Positions 26,994 through 35,461 of a DNA stretch of 48,677 nt are shown here, piece by piece. Position 1 is the stretch's first letter, and each line of letters begins with the position of its first letter. Source of the DNA: Salipiger bermudensis (GTDB lineage: Bacteria; Pseudomonadota; Alphaproteobacteria; Rhodobacterales; Rhodobacteraceae); the NCBI RefSeq assembly GCF_020171625.1, contig NZ_JAIUZY010000020.1, positions 1-48,677 on the forward strand, written 5' to 3'. Under the pieces are notes generated by a model. It searched no databases, was not told the DNA's origin, and saw only the letters and a program-made list of their open reading frames with translations. Made by a program: the position numbers and the translations under genes.

Positions 26994-27806
26994 ATGAAGA
27001 TCGCGATGCTTCAGATGAACTCGCGGGACAACAAGCTGCGCAATCTCGACACCATCGAGGCGCTGTTCCGCACCCATATCACCCCAGGCGAGGTCGACCT
27101 GGTGGTAGCCCCCGAATATGCCACCTTCCTCGGCGGCAGCAGGGAGGCCCAATGGGCCGCAGCCGAGATCCTACCCGACGGCGAGGCCTACCGCGCGCTG
27201 CAGTCCCTGGCGCGCAGCTATCGCACTACCTTCCACGCCGGTTCGATGCTGGAGGCTGCGGGTGGGCGCTATTACAACACGAGCGTCACCTTTGGTCCCG
27301 ACGGGACCGAGATCGCGCGTTACCGCAAGATCCACCTCTTCGACGTGGAGACCCCCTCGGGCCACGTGTTCAGCGAATCCGACGTCATCGACCGCGGCGA
27401 CACCGTCACCAGCTACAGCCTGGCTGGCCGCCGCGCGGGCTCTGCCATCTGCTATGACCTGCGCTTCGCCGAGCTGTTCTTGGCCCACATGCGCGCCGGC
27501 TGTGACCTGATCGTCCTGCCCGCAGCCTTCAACATGGAGACCGGCAAGGACCACTGGGAATGCATGTTGCGCACCCGCGCGATCGAAACGCAGTGCTACG
27601 TGATTGCCCCGGCACAGGTAGGTGCTCACGCGGAACCGGCGGGCGAACGCGCCTGCTACGGCAACTCCATGGTGATCGACCCATGGGGCGCCGTCATCGC
27701 CCGGGCTTCGGCCCAGCCCGGCGTCACCTTTGCCGAACTGGACTTTGACTATCTTGATCGGGTGCGCAGCACCCTGCCTTCCAATACCCACCATGTGATG
27801 GCCTGA
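26994..27806 (+). CDS. Nitrilase-superfamily carbon-nitrogen hydrolase
   Basis: 270 residues. The catalytic triad is visible as Glu41 (VVAPEYATF), Lys112 (RYRKIHLFDVE) and Cys153 (SAICYDLRF), each in the canonical context. The superfamily hydrolyses nitriles, amides and N-carbamoyl groups; the short length and YDLRF context fit the amidase/Nit-type branch better than true nitrilases. It starts the plus-strand arm of the regulon and is separated by two bases from the aldolase gene. A GACAAGGATT region lies before the ATG. Confidence 0.92.
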   Translation: MKIAMLQMNSRDNKLRNLDTIEALFRTHITPGEVDLVVAPEYATFLGGSREAQWAAAEILPDGEAYRALQSLARSYRTTFHAGSMLEAAGGRYYNTSVTFGPDGTEIARYRKIHLFDVETPSGHVFSESDVIDRGDTVTSYSLAGRRAGSAICYDLRFAELFLAHMRAGCDLIVLPAAFNMETGKDHWECMLRTRAIETQCYVIAPAQVGAHAEPAGERACYGNSMVIDPWGAVIARASAQPGVTFAELDFDYLDRVRSTLPSNTHHVMA

Positions 27807-27808
27807 TT

Positions 27809-28528
27809 ATGAACAGCTTTGCCTTCTGGATGAGCACCCCGAACCTAGACCTGCTGGAAATGGCCGCCGATGCCGGCTTCCGCCGCGTGGTGCTGGATAT
27901 CGAACACAACGGCTTCGACGCCGACCGGCGCGAAGCGCTGGTGGTCGCAGCCCGCGCTCTGGGACTGGCGGTCTGCGCCAAGATCGAGGCGCCGGAGCCG
28001 GTCTGGGTGCAGCGCGTCGTGGACCTTGGCGTCGACGCGGTGATCCTGCCCCACGTGGGCCGGCTGGCGGAGGCGGAGGCGGCACTGGCCACGTGCAAGT
28101 TCCCGCCCCTTGGCACCCGCAGCTACGCCGCTGGCCGCTCGGCCCGGTTCCAAGCGCCCGATCCCGACTACTTCGCCCGACAGAACCGCGAGGTTCTCTG
28201 CCTGCCGATGATCGAGACGGCCGAGGCCTTCGACGACGCCGAAGCGCTGCTCGCCAGTCCGCTGGTCGACGGGATCTTCGTCGGCCCCTTCGACCTGGCG
28301 CTGACCCGTGGCCGCGCGACTTATGGGTTCGGCGATGATGACCGGGCCGACATCGCCCGGCTCGCGGGGCTGGCACAGGCCGCCGGCAAGCCCTGGTGGA
28401 TGCCGACGTGGCGGCCCGCGGAACAGGCCTTCGCTCGCAATCACGCTGCATCTGTGCGTGTCGTCGCCGCGGAGCACCAGCTCTTGTCGCTGGGGCTCAA
28501 GCAAGTGCTGCAAACCTTGGAAGACTGA
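27809..28528 (+). CDS. HpcH/HpaI-family aldolase
   Basis: 239 residues, a TIM-barrel class II aldolase of 2-keto-3-deoxy-type substrates. Metal ligands are expected at Glu136 (LPMIETAEA) and Asp162 (VGPFDLAL). The usual DMEHGPFD strand is DIEHNGFD here (30-37), and the family Arg-Gly loop is GTRSYAAGR. Family members release pyruvate or a similar oxo-acid from a longer 2-oxo acid. The ATG comes two bases after the nitrilase stop, so the two are co-translated. It probably performs the carbon-carbon cleavage step of the pathway. Confidence 0.9.
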   Translation: MNSFAFWMSTPNLDLLEMAADAGFRRVVLDIEHNGFDADRREALVVAARALGLAVCAKIEAPEPVWVQRVVDLGVDAVILPHVGRLAEAEAALATCKFPPLGTRSYAAGRSARFQAPDPDYFARQNREVLCLPMIETAEAFDDAEALLASPLVDGIFVGPFDLALTRGRATYGFGDDDRADIARLAGLAQAAGKPWWMPTWRPAEQAFARNHAASVRVVAAEHQLLSLGLKQVLQTLED

Positions 28529-28540
28529 CAAAAAGGTGGC

Positions 28541-28591
28541 GCAGGCAAGCTTCCTGCCTGCACGCTACCAACCTCACAAGTGGGCTTTTTT
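28541..28591 (+). terminator. Possible terminator after the aldolase gene
   Basis: A GCAGGCA / TGCCTGC stem (28541-28561) follows the aldolase stop by 12 bases. A weak CTCA-CAAG-TGGG stem then leads into six T residues (28586-28591). The first stem has no T run of its own, so only the combination suggests termination. Confidence 0.35.
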
Positions 28592-28784
28592 CTCCTATTA
28601 GCCGCGCACGAAAACGACGGTCCCCTCACCGGTCAGGAGGATTTTGCCCAGATTTTCAGGGTACCCCCGGGGGGTAAGGCTCGTCAGCGAGTGCGTCCTC
28701 GTACCACGCAACGAAAGTTCACTCTCAGCCTACCCACGGCATTCATAATCCCCGCGATATGACGCTAGACACTGGCACAAAGGG

Positions 28785-28980
28785 CGGTGAGCCGACATTC
28801 GCTGCGGCGAAGATCCGTTCACCCACAAAAGGTGGAAGCCGACATTCGGAGTGGACCAAGGTCGAGGCTTGTTCTGTATCGCCGTACGGCTGCACCGAAC
28901 CCAAACTACCGAATGTCGCATTGCACACCAAAGTCCGCTCTTCGGTCATCGAGCAAAAACCAGACAAAATCAGCACCTAG
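28785..28980 (-). repeat. Dispersed intergenic repeat, copy F (reverse orientation, distant)
   Basis: Read on the minus strand it has AGCGGACTTTGGTG, GCGACATTCGGTAGTTTGGG and CGCAGCGAATGTCGGCTC, which recall the head and tail blocks of the other copies, but the match is loose. It occupies the middle of the 552-base gap 28529-29080, where no gene is credible. Confidence 0.4.
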
Positions 28981-29080
28981 CCGGAGCGGATTGATTTTGA
29001 GGGATGTGTCATTCGAATCGAAACCCAGCATACTCTTGCTGAGAAACACTAAAGACTGTCTGTGCCAGCTGAGACGAACG

Positions 29081-29488
29081 TCACTGGATTGACAGGTCGA
29101 GCCTGAACCCGGTCGTCGCGCCGCTGTCGGCATCGTTGCCCATCTGGTAGACGCGGATCGTGTATGTGCCGTGTTCGGGAAGATCAACCGTGGCGGTGTT
29201 GCCGTCCATCGAGCCATTGTAGATTGCGACGCCTTCGCTGCCCGGGGGCAGGACGTTGAAGTAGATCGTGCCGTTCCCGTTCGAGTCGATGACGGTCAAC
29301 TCCGCAAACAACTCTTGGCCGGCACGCGCCCCCAGGCGATAATCCATATAATCATCGCCGATGATCGTGCCACTGACATTGGTTCCAAAGTTACCCGGTT
29401 CAAACCGGACATCGGCCGACATTTGGGCCAAGGCCGGGCTCCCGGTGGCCAACGCCACCATCAGACCGAAGACAAGATGAGCGTGCAT
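29081..29488 (-). CDS. Secreted protein resembling PliG-type lysozyme inhibitors
   Basis: 135 residues with a signal peptide (AHLVFGLMVALATGSPALAQ). The mature part has the pattern of the PliG (YcgK-like) periplasmic fold: VRFEPGNFGTNVSGTIIGDD, DYRLGARAGQELFAEL, IYFNVLPPGSEGVAIYNGS and HGTYTIRVYQMGNDADSG. Many homologues are mislabelled DNA breaking-rejoining proteins. Inhibiting g-type lysozyme is known for only some members, so the role is open. The ATG at 29488 follows GGAGAG. It comes 2 bases after the stop of the gene at 29491 and is co-transcribed with it. Confidence 0.7.
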   Translation of the reverse strand: MHAHLVFGLMVALATGSPALAQMSADVRFEPGNFGTNVSGTIIGDDYMDYRLGARAGQELFAELTVIDSNGNGTIYFNVLPPGSEGVAIYNGSMDGNTATVDLPEHGTYTIRVYQMGNDADSGATTGFRLDLSIQ

Positions 29489-29490
29489 GG

Positions 29491-29856
29491 TCAATTCTCT
29501 CCGTCCATCATGAAATCAAGAGCATATCCGTTCTGCCAAGCATAGCTCGCGCCACCTTGGTTCGACAGGATTTCGCCATCCGCAAGTACAAAGGTGTCAG
29601 CTCCGATCAGTACCCCGGAGCCTGCAGCGCTGTCGATGACAAGCTGCCACGAAGCCCCCGAACCATCGGCCGTTCCGCTGAGATCAGTCAGGGCATCGTC
29701 AGAGATGGTCCCCTCGCAGGCCCCGTTTGCATAGATCTTGCCAAGGTAGCTGAGCACACACGTGCCCGTCACCGATTCATCGTCGCTGACTTGTGCTGCA
29801 ATGGCCGTTGCCGATAGCGAAAACGCGGCTGCAAAACTGAAAATTTGTCTACCCAT
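29491..29856 (-). CDS. Small secreted protein of unknown function
   Basis: 121 residues, not recognised. The signal peptide (MGRQIFSFAAAFSLSATAIA, cleaved near AQV) is followed by a short acidic, Gly/Ser-rich mature protein with two cysteines (GTCVLSYLGKIYANGACEG) that could form a disulfide. The ATG at 29856 lies after GAGAGGATCATCC; a further ATG at 29871 is possible. It is first of a two-gene unit with the PliG-like gene. Confidence 0.65.
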   Translation of the reverse strand: MGRQIFSFAAAFSLSATAIAAQVSDDESVTGTCVLSYLGKIYANGACEGTISDDALTDLSGTADGSGASWQLVIDSAAGSGVLIGADTFVLADGEILSNQGGASYAWQNGYALDFMMDGEN

Positions 29857-29941
29857 GGATGATCCTCTCATATAACCTCAATTTAGACATGAAAAAGCTT
29901 AGCTGACATTCGTGACTTCGCAAGGTTCACAGGAAAAGCAC

Positions 29942-30121
29942 ATGCACATTGATCTTATCCATGCGGTTATCGCTGCGGTGCTGATCCTTGGAACGCTGCT
30001 CGTGCTACGAAAAATGAAAATCACAACAGCAGAGGGCAATAGATCGTTCGACTGGCGCGTGTTTGTCGCGGTCTTCGCGGTCATGTTCGTGTTCAACATG
30101 CTCTGGCCCGCCGGGCCATGA
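29942..30121 (+). CDS. Small two-helix membrane protein
   Basis: 59 residues: MHIDLIHAVIAAVLILGTLL is a first membrane helix, a basic loop (RKMKITTAEGNRSFDWR) follows, and VFVAVFAVMFVFNMLW is a second helix. No family known. AGGAAAAGCAC precedes the ATG at 29942. Divergent from the secreted-protein pair. Confidence 0.55.
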   Translation: MHIDLIHAVIAAVLILGTLLVLRKMKITTAEGNRSFDWRVFVAVFAVMFVFNMLWPAGP

Positions 30122-30196
30122 CCGGCTGCGCTCGGCGAGCAACTCCCCATTGCAGTCGCTGACTAGTATTTAAGTTACCCAACAAAGGACTTCACC

Positions 30197-30361
30197 ATGA
30201 CCCGGATACTTACCGCAACATTCTTGCTGGCCCTTCTGGCGGCCTGCGTCGAAGACGACAATTTCGTCACCGAGAACGACATCTCCGAGGCAAATATCAA
30301 CACCGAGTGCCCGGTCGATGTCTCCGAAGCCGACCGCGCGAATTACCCTGCTTGCCAGTAA
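30197..30361 (+). CDS. Small lipoprotein
   Basis: 54 residues. A signal sequence (MTRILTATFLLALLAAC) ends in the lipobox LLAAC with the lipidated Cys17, followed by an acidic mature tail containing two more cysteines near its end (NTECPVDV, NYPACQ). AAGGA stands eight bases before the ATG. It follows the small membrane gene in the same direction after 75 bases. Function unknown. Confidence 0.6.
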   Translation: MTRILTATFLLALLAACVEDDNFVTENDISEANINTECPVDVSEADRANYPACQ

Positions 30362-30637
30362 GTTGAGGTCTACAGTGGTGGCAAAGTCCCGTGCGGTCGC
30401 TGTAGTTCGAACCCTGCCAGCGCGCGTGCGTCGAGGCAAGAGGCTGTTGGTAGGTGAAATGACCGCTCTGAAGTACTCGCCCATTGAGATACAATGATGC
30501 CACTTGGAAAGGACCAGAGAATGGCTGAGGAGCGTGATAAACTCGAGGCCAACGTCCCGGAGCTGCGACAGATGGAAGTGCTGCAAGGCTAGGGTCTTCG
30601 ACTTTTTCGTGTCGGTGTGCCAATTGTCTTTTGCAGG

Positions 30638-30900
30638 TTAAATCCGGGAAAACCCTACAATGTTGCCGTCACGGACCGAGCAGCGGAACGACTGACCATC
30701 GGCCAGAACGGTATAGGTCTGCGTACCAAAAATATCTGTCCAGATCGCCTGAGACGAGGTGTCGTCAAAGGACACGCTCAGCAAGGCCGCCCCGCGCTCA
30801 CGGCAGGAGAAGGCGGATGGATCGGAAAGGCCGCATCGAACTCGGCCTCGGTACACGCCACCAAAGCTGTCGAAAGGGCTGTCAAAACTGCAAAACGCAT
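30638..30900 (-). pseudogene. Frameshifted small lipoprotein gene
   Basis: The minus-strand ATG at 30900 begins MRFAVLTALSTALVACTEAE, a lipoprotein signal with lipobox LVAC, but this frame stops after ~40 residues. A second frame (to 30638) carries LSDPSAFSCRERGAALLSVS, DIFGTQTYTVLADGQSFRCS and GNIVGFSRI, which reads as the mature domain with two cysteines. The two fit together with a one-base shift near 30825-30840. Either a real frameshift or a sequence error; if intact it would be ~85 residues. Confidence 0.55.
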
Positions 30901-31061
30901 GACTTCGCTCCAGTTTTATAAAATCTAGCCGAGCGAGCGGCCATCAAGCAAAAGCGGTTATGTATCAAACCTGTGAAAACTGCTCGTGGTCGATAGCATT
31001 GATGGCAAGGCCACCGTGAAAATGGCCGCCCGAGCTGCAATTTTTAGGCAACTTTCTCGAT

Positions 31062-31643
31062 ATGCATCTTCCTTTCTCAATCCAGCACCCAACGCATCGT
31101 GAAAGCCTTTGGCGCTTTCTGCTGCTGCTTGCCATCCTGATAGCCTATTTCGGCTACTTGAGCTGGAAGTTCGACGCGACCACCGGCGCATGGCTGGCAG
31201 CACTCTCTTGGAGTTTCTTTGTCCTCTGCACGCCCGTTGCGGATGGGGGATTCATCATCGCTTTCCCGCTGCGGATGCTTTTCGGGGTGCGGATGCTCTG
31301 GACGCAAGTGGGCGTCTGGGGCATGGCCGTTGCCTTAAATCTCATCGTACTCTCGCTCGTTCCGGAGGCCTACGACGACAGCGTTCTCACCCGGCTACTC
31401 AAGACGCTTCTGACAGTGCCATGGCCCAACTGGTCGATGCTCGCGCTGTCGGCCATCGGAACCGGTCTTTCCATCTGGTTTGGAGACGAAATGATCGACG
31501 TAACCGCGCACCGCGACCGCCAGAAGCATCACAGCCATGGTTTCCAATTTAAGATCATCGCGGCGATCTCGCTCGGAGTGCTCACCATCATCGCCTACTA
31601 TAACCTGCTTGAGGAGCTGGGTGTCCAGGTTCCTGGTACCTGA
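31062..31643 (+). CDS. Conserved-type inner-membrane protein, unknown function
   Basis: 193 residues with about five membrane helices (FLLLLAILIAYFGYLSW, IIAFPLRMLFGVRM, GVWGMAVALNLIVLSLV and others) and a conserved-looking His-rich loop (IDVTAHRDRQKHHSHG). Family not recognised. The MFS gene begins two bases after its stop, so the two are translated together and may act together. Confidence 0.65.
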   Translation: MHLPFSIQHPTHRESLWRFLLLLAILIAYFGYLSWKFDATTGAWLAALSWSFFVLCTPVADGGFIIAFPLRMLFGVRMLWTQVGVWGMAVALNLIVLSLVPEAYDDSVLTRLLKTLLTVPWPNWSMLALSAIGTGLSIWFGDEMIDVTAHRDRQKHHSHGFQFKIIAAISLGVLTIIAYYNLLEELGVQVPGT

Positions 31644-31644
31644 C

Positions 31645-32880
31645 ATGGCTCCTGCGTCCTTATCGAACGACAACGCCACCGCCCGGCCCGGCGCATGGAT
31701 CGCGTTTTGCGTCTTAGCGCTCTTCTTCCTGTTCGAGTTCGTCGCGCGGATCGAGCCGTCCCTCGCCGCCGATGACATCGCGGCGTGGTTCGGCCTTGGC
31801 AGCGGCGGCTTCGGCACGCTGTCGAGCGTCTTCTTCTGGATCTATGCGCCAATGCAGCTTGTCGTCGGGCTCGTTCTCGACCGCTACGGGCCACGGCGTT
31901 TCGTCGTGCCAGCGATCCTGACCCTTTCGGCCGGGGTGGCGCTCTTTGCGTTTACATCCAGTCCGCTCCTTGCCGCGGTCGGCCGGTTCCTGACCGGACT
32001 GGGCGCGTCCTTCGGCTTCGTCGGCGGTCTCTATATCGTCAATCACTGGTTCGCGCCGTCCCGATTTGCGGTCCTGTCAGGGGCGGTCAATGCCATCGGT
32101 ATGCTGGGCACTGCTATCGGGGCCGTGGCCCTGACCGGCATGATAGAACAGGCCGGGTGGCGCCCTGTCTTCTTCGGAACGGCCGCAGCCGGGACGGCGC
32201 TGTTCGTCGTGGCTTTGTTCACTTTGCGCGACCCGAAAGACCTGGCTGCGGAAACGCAGCCGCTTCTCGCGCCGCTTCGCCTAGTTGCCCGCGAGGGGCG
32301 CATCTGGTGGATCGCCATCCTGGGCGCGCTCTACTACATGCCGGTCAATGTCTTCGGCGGCCTCTGGGGTAAGGCAGAGCTGACGGCCGACCACGGGCTC
32401 ACAGCGGTGAACGCGGAGACCGCAATTTCCATGATCTTCTGGGGGATGGCGTTCGGCTCAGTCGCGGCCGGCTGGGTCTCAGATCGCATCGGCCATCGAA
32501 AATGGATCATTGTGTCGAACGCGGCCTTGGCAGCAGCGTTCTACAGCGCGGCGATCTACTCGGACAGCACCTCCGTGCTCTTTTTCTCGGCCATGCTGTT
32601 TATGGGCGGTTTGTTCGGGGGCGCGCAGATGCTTACCTTCGCAGCCGCCAAGGAAGGTCACTCAAAACATATCAGCGGCACGGTCGTCGCGTTCGTCAAC
32701 ATGATCGGCATAGGCGGTGCGCTCATTTTTCAGCCGCTTGTTGGTTTGTTGATCGATATGAGCGGCGACGCATTCGCGACAGCCCTGCTCACCATCCCGG
32801 CCTGCCTGCTGGTGAGCGCGGCCATGGGGCTGGCGATGAAAGAGGTGCGGCATGAGGACCACGCCGATGCGCAGTCATGA
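31645..32880 (+). CDS. MFS transporter
   Basis: 411 residues, 12 predicted helices. It shows DRYGPRRFVVPA (cytoplasmic loop between helices 2 and 3) and GLGASFGFVGGLYIVNHWF, then a second-half counterpart SDRIGHRKWIIVSNA. It resembles nitrate/hexuronate-type or OFA-type carriers in outline. The start at 31645 follows the previous stop by one base (TGACATG); the longer frame from 31537 lies inside the previous gene. Substrate unknown. Confidence 0.85.
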   Translation: MAPASLSNDNATARPGAWIAFCVLALFFLFEFVARIEPSLAADDIAAWFGLGSGGFGTLSSVFFWIYAPMQLVVGLVLDRYGPRRFVVPAILTLSAGVALFAFTSSPLLAAVGRFLTGLGASFGFVGGLYIVNHWFAPSRFAVLSGAVNAIGMLGTAIGAVALTGMIEQAGWRPVFFGTAAAGTALFVVALFTLRDPKDLAAETQPLLAPLRLVAREGRIWWIAILGALYYMPVNVFGGLWGKAELTADHGLTAVNAETAISMIFWGMAFGSVAAGWVSDRIGHRKWIIVSNAALAAAFYSAAIYSDSTSVLFFSAMLFMGGLFGGAQMLTFAAAKEGHSKHISGTVVAFVNMIGIGGALIFQPLVGLLIDMSGDAFATALLTIPACLLVSAAMGLAMKEVRHEDHADAQS

Positions 32881-32918
32881 GATTTTTTGATGAAGAGTAG
32901 AAAAAGTAGCCGTTGGCG

Positions 32919-33130
32919 CATCCGCAGCGAAAGCCCGCTTGGTACGCCCTGCCGACCTTCATCATCTGAAAATGCTGCGCGAAGGACGAATGGCCGGTGT
33001 GGTGAAGCTGCACAGCGGCATTCGGCCAGGGACGGAACGGCAGGTCTGGGCCGTAAGCAACACGCAGCGCCGCCAATCTGGCCATGCGTCCCGGCGAGCC
33101 GCCGCAGGTCTGCTACGAGCCCAATTTTCT
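32919..33130 (+). repeat. Dispersed intergenic repeat, copy B
   Basis: The partner of copy A (14136): GCAGCGAAAGCCCG, CGCCCTGCCGACCTTCATC, ATGCTGCGCGA, GGACGAATGGCCGGT, GTGAAGCTGCAC and CGGCAGGTC are shared at the same spacing. It occupies half of the 418-base gap after the MFS gene; the rest (33131-33298) holds nothing I recognise. Confidence 0.7.
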
Positions 33131-33298
33131 AAATGCGACAGAGTGTACGAAGGCTGGCTTTGACAGATCGGGCTGGGAATGTAGCATCATGTGCGATCTG
33201 GGTTTAGACTGCGTGGCCGGTGGTTCACTATAGAGGCTATCGTAACAGTAGTTCGGTTCTACTCGGGCGCTCCGATATGGCGCACCCAGCTGGCACTC

Positions 33299-33610
33299 TT
33301 ATATCGCTATGATCGCCGTCCAGCCTGCCGCCAGAACCATTCCCGCGATCATGGCCCAGACCGCACTCTGCGTCGCCAGCATCACGACGCCCGCTAGGCC
33401 GACTGCCACTGCTTCTCGCGTGCCGCCCTGGGCCACGATGGAAGCGACGAGGGCCGCGAGGACCGAGACCGAAACCCCTTCGAGAAACCGCTCGACCCGC
33501 GGGGACGCCCCGATGCGGGCCATAGCCAAAGGCCCGGCTAGCCGGGTCGCCAGCGTCACGGCGACCAAGAGGCTGATCGCGACCCAAGTGCTGCTGACGG
33601 GGTCACCCAT
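33299..33610 (-). CDS. azlD: AzlD-type branched-chain amino-acid exporter small subunit
   Basis: 103 residues with four predicted helices; VAVTLATRLAGPLAMAR and a helix near the end fit the AzlD family. Together with AzlC it exports branched-chain amino acids (BrnFE-like). It overlaps the end of the AzlC gene by 8 bases. Confidence 0.85.
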   Translation of the reverse strand: MGDPVSSTWVAISLLVAVTLATRLAGPLAMARIGASPRVERFLEGVSVSVLAALVASIVAQGGTREAVAVGLAGVVMLATQSAVWAMIAGMVLAAGWTAIIAI

Positions 33611-34325
33611 GACGCACCACCGCGACGGCGCCGCCTACAAGCGCTCCGGCGATCACATTCCAGCCCACGGGAAGAACAGTCAGTGTGCCGACCGACGCCA
33701 CGACTGCCGCTCCAACGGGAATCAGCGCGCCGATCCGATCCGTTTGACCCGCGGTCATGCCAACGACAACCGCAGCGAAGAAGCAAGCCATCACCACATC
33801 GATGCCGTAGGTCGCGGGCTCTCCGATAACCGCGCCCCCGAGGGTGCCGAGCGCGGTGCCCGCCACCCAAGTCAGCCAGACGATGAAACCTCCACCAACG
33901 AGAATGCCCAGATCGCGCTCCCCCTGCCGGAGCGCGGGCTGCGTGTCGGCAAAGTTCGCGTCAGTGAGCAGCACGACCGATAGGAGCCGACGTCCGGGGG
34001 AAAGGCGGTTCACCCAAGGGGACAGCGCGGCTCCCATCACAACATGGCGCGCGTTGATCGCAAGCGCCACAAGGGTGAATGATGCGAAGGCAATGGGTCC
34101 CGGCCAGAAGTCCAGGGCGGCGAACTGCGCCGCGCCCGAGAAGGCGAGCGCACTCATGGCGATGGCCTGTGCGGGCGTTAGCCCCGCTTTCGAGGCAGCA
34201 ACACCGAAGGCAATACCAAAGGGTACTATTAAGATGGATACCGGAAGCAGGCGTCTGAACCCTCGCTGCAATCCTGCGACGGTGAGGACAGGCCTGGGTA
34301 AATCGGCTTTGGTACAGGTATCCAT
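33603..34325 (-). CDS. azlC: AzlC-type branched-chain amino-acid exporter large subunit
   Basis: 240 residues. FRRLLPVSILIVPFGIAFGV, SALAFSGAAQFAAL and ARHVVMGAALSPWV are standard AzlC segments; about seven helices. The ATG at 34325 gives the normal family length; a longer frame to 34394 has an implausible extension. Transcribed away from the LysR regulator at 34502, which may control it. Confidence 0.88.
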   Translation of the reverse strand: MDTCTKADLPRPVLTVAGLQRGFRRLLPVSILIVPFGIAFGVAASKAGLTPAQAIAMSALAFSGAAQFAALDFWPGPIAFASFTLVALAINARHVVMGAALSPWVNRLSPGRRLLSVVLLTDANFADTQPALRQGERDLGILVGGGFIVWLTWVAGTALGTLGGAVIGEPATYGIDVVMACFFAAVVVGMTAGQTDRIGALIPVGAAVVASVGTLTVLPVGWNVIAGALVGGAVAVVRHG

Positions 34326-34501
34326 ATCTTTAGAGCGGGCCGTATACGGTTGCCAAGCGTGACGTGCCTGTTGCCACGAACATGCTCTGGGCAAGAGTTC
34401 TCATCATCTCGATCACCTCCGAGAGGAAAATAGGATAGCTTTCTCGATTTCTGAAATGAATAGGTTTGCTAAGGGTGATGAGCATAGCGTATCATCTAGC
34501 C

Positions 34502-35380
34502 ATGAAGCGCGACCTCGAAATCGACCTCCTGCGGTCCTTTGTGGCCGTAGCGGCCCATCTCAATTTCACGCACGCAGCGCACGCGGTCGGTCGCTCCCAG
34601 TCGGCGGTGAGCCTTCAAGTGAAGCGGCTCGAAGAGATCGTCGGAAGGAGCCTTTTCGACCGAAGCCGTCAATCTGTAGCGGTCACACATGCGGGCGAAA
34701 CCCTGCTGGTTTATGCCAATCGCATCCTCGCTGCGAACGACGCCGCGCTCTCACACATCCAGCGGCCCGAAGCGGCGGGGCTGGTTAAGATTGGAGCACC
34801 AGACGACTACGCCACGTTCCTGTTGCCGCCGATCCTCGCTGCCATCAGCAAAGATTATCCTAGGCTACAGCTGGAAGTCACGTGCGACAATGCCGGCGAT
34901 CTGCTCCTTCAGCTTGACAGACGAGCCCTCGATGTCGTCGTCGCAACCCACCCGACGAATGCCGTCGCTGGCGAGATCGCCCGATACGAACCGATTCACT
35001 GGGTCGCTGCGCCGGACTATCTGGACGACCCGGCGGCACCGCTGTCGCTGGTGCTGTTTCCAACGGGATGTGTCTGCCGCGACATTGCCCTTGACGCCTT
35101 GCGGCGCATCGACCGACCTTGGCGCGTGGCCTATTCCACCCGCAGTATAGGGCTGGTGGAGAAAGCCATTCTCGAAAACGCCAGTGTGTCGGTGATGGAG
35201 GTTTCAACCATCCCCGCCAGACTTAAGATCATCGACGGAAGGGAGGGGTTCCCCTCACTGCCCGATGTGGCGATTTCGGTTCATCGACCGACAAAGAGCG
35301 AGGCGCATGTCTCTCTCGTCGCCGACTACCTTTTGTCGAAGCTCGCAGGCACCGTATCGAGAGATATTGTCGGGCAATGA
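34502..35380 (+). CDS. LysR-family regulator next to azlCD
   Basis: 292 residues. The winged helix-turn-helix (LLRSFVAVAAHLNFTHAAHA, GRSQSAVSLQVKRLEEIVGR) is followed by an effector domain (LVKIGAPDDYATFLLPPILA, LDVVVATHP). Several ATGs precede; 34502 fits the usual MKRDLEIDLL start. Divergent from azlC across 176 bases, which makes it the likely regulator of export. Confidence 0.88.
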   Translation: MKRDLEIDLLRSFVAVAAHLNFTHAAHAVGRSQSAVSLQVKRLEEIVGRSLFDRSRQSVAVTHAGETLLVYANRILAANDAALSHIQRPEAAGLVKIGAPDDYATFLLPPILAAISKDYPRLQLEVTCDNAGDLLLQLDRRALDVVVATHPTNAVAGEIARYEPIHWVAAPDYLDDPAAPLSLVLFPTGCVCRDIALDALRRIDRPWRVAYSTRSIGLVEKAILENASVSVMEVSTIPARLKIIDGREGFPSLPDVAISVHRPTKSEAHVSLVADYLLSKLAGTVSRDIVGQ

Positions 35381-35461
35381 AATTGACGATCCGACGACGC
35401 GGCTTCCATCCGTGATCTATTGCCTTTCAAAGCAGTCCCTTCGAGAACACAGCATTTATCG

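Noticed and set aside
30530-30591. Tiny plus-strand frame MAEERDKLEANVPELRQMEV
   Set aside because: It has a good purine-rich site before it, but at about 20 residues and with no family it cannot be separated from a fragment of an older gene.
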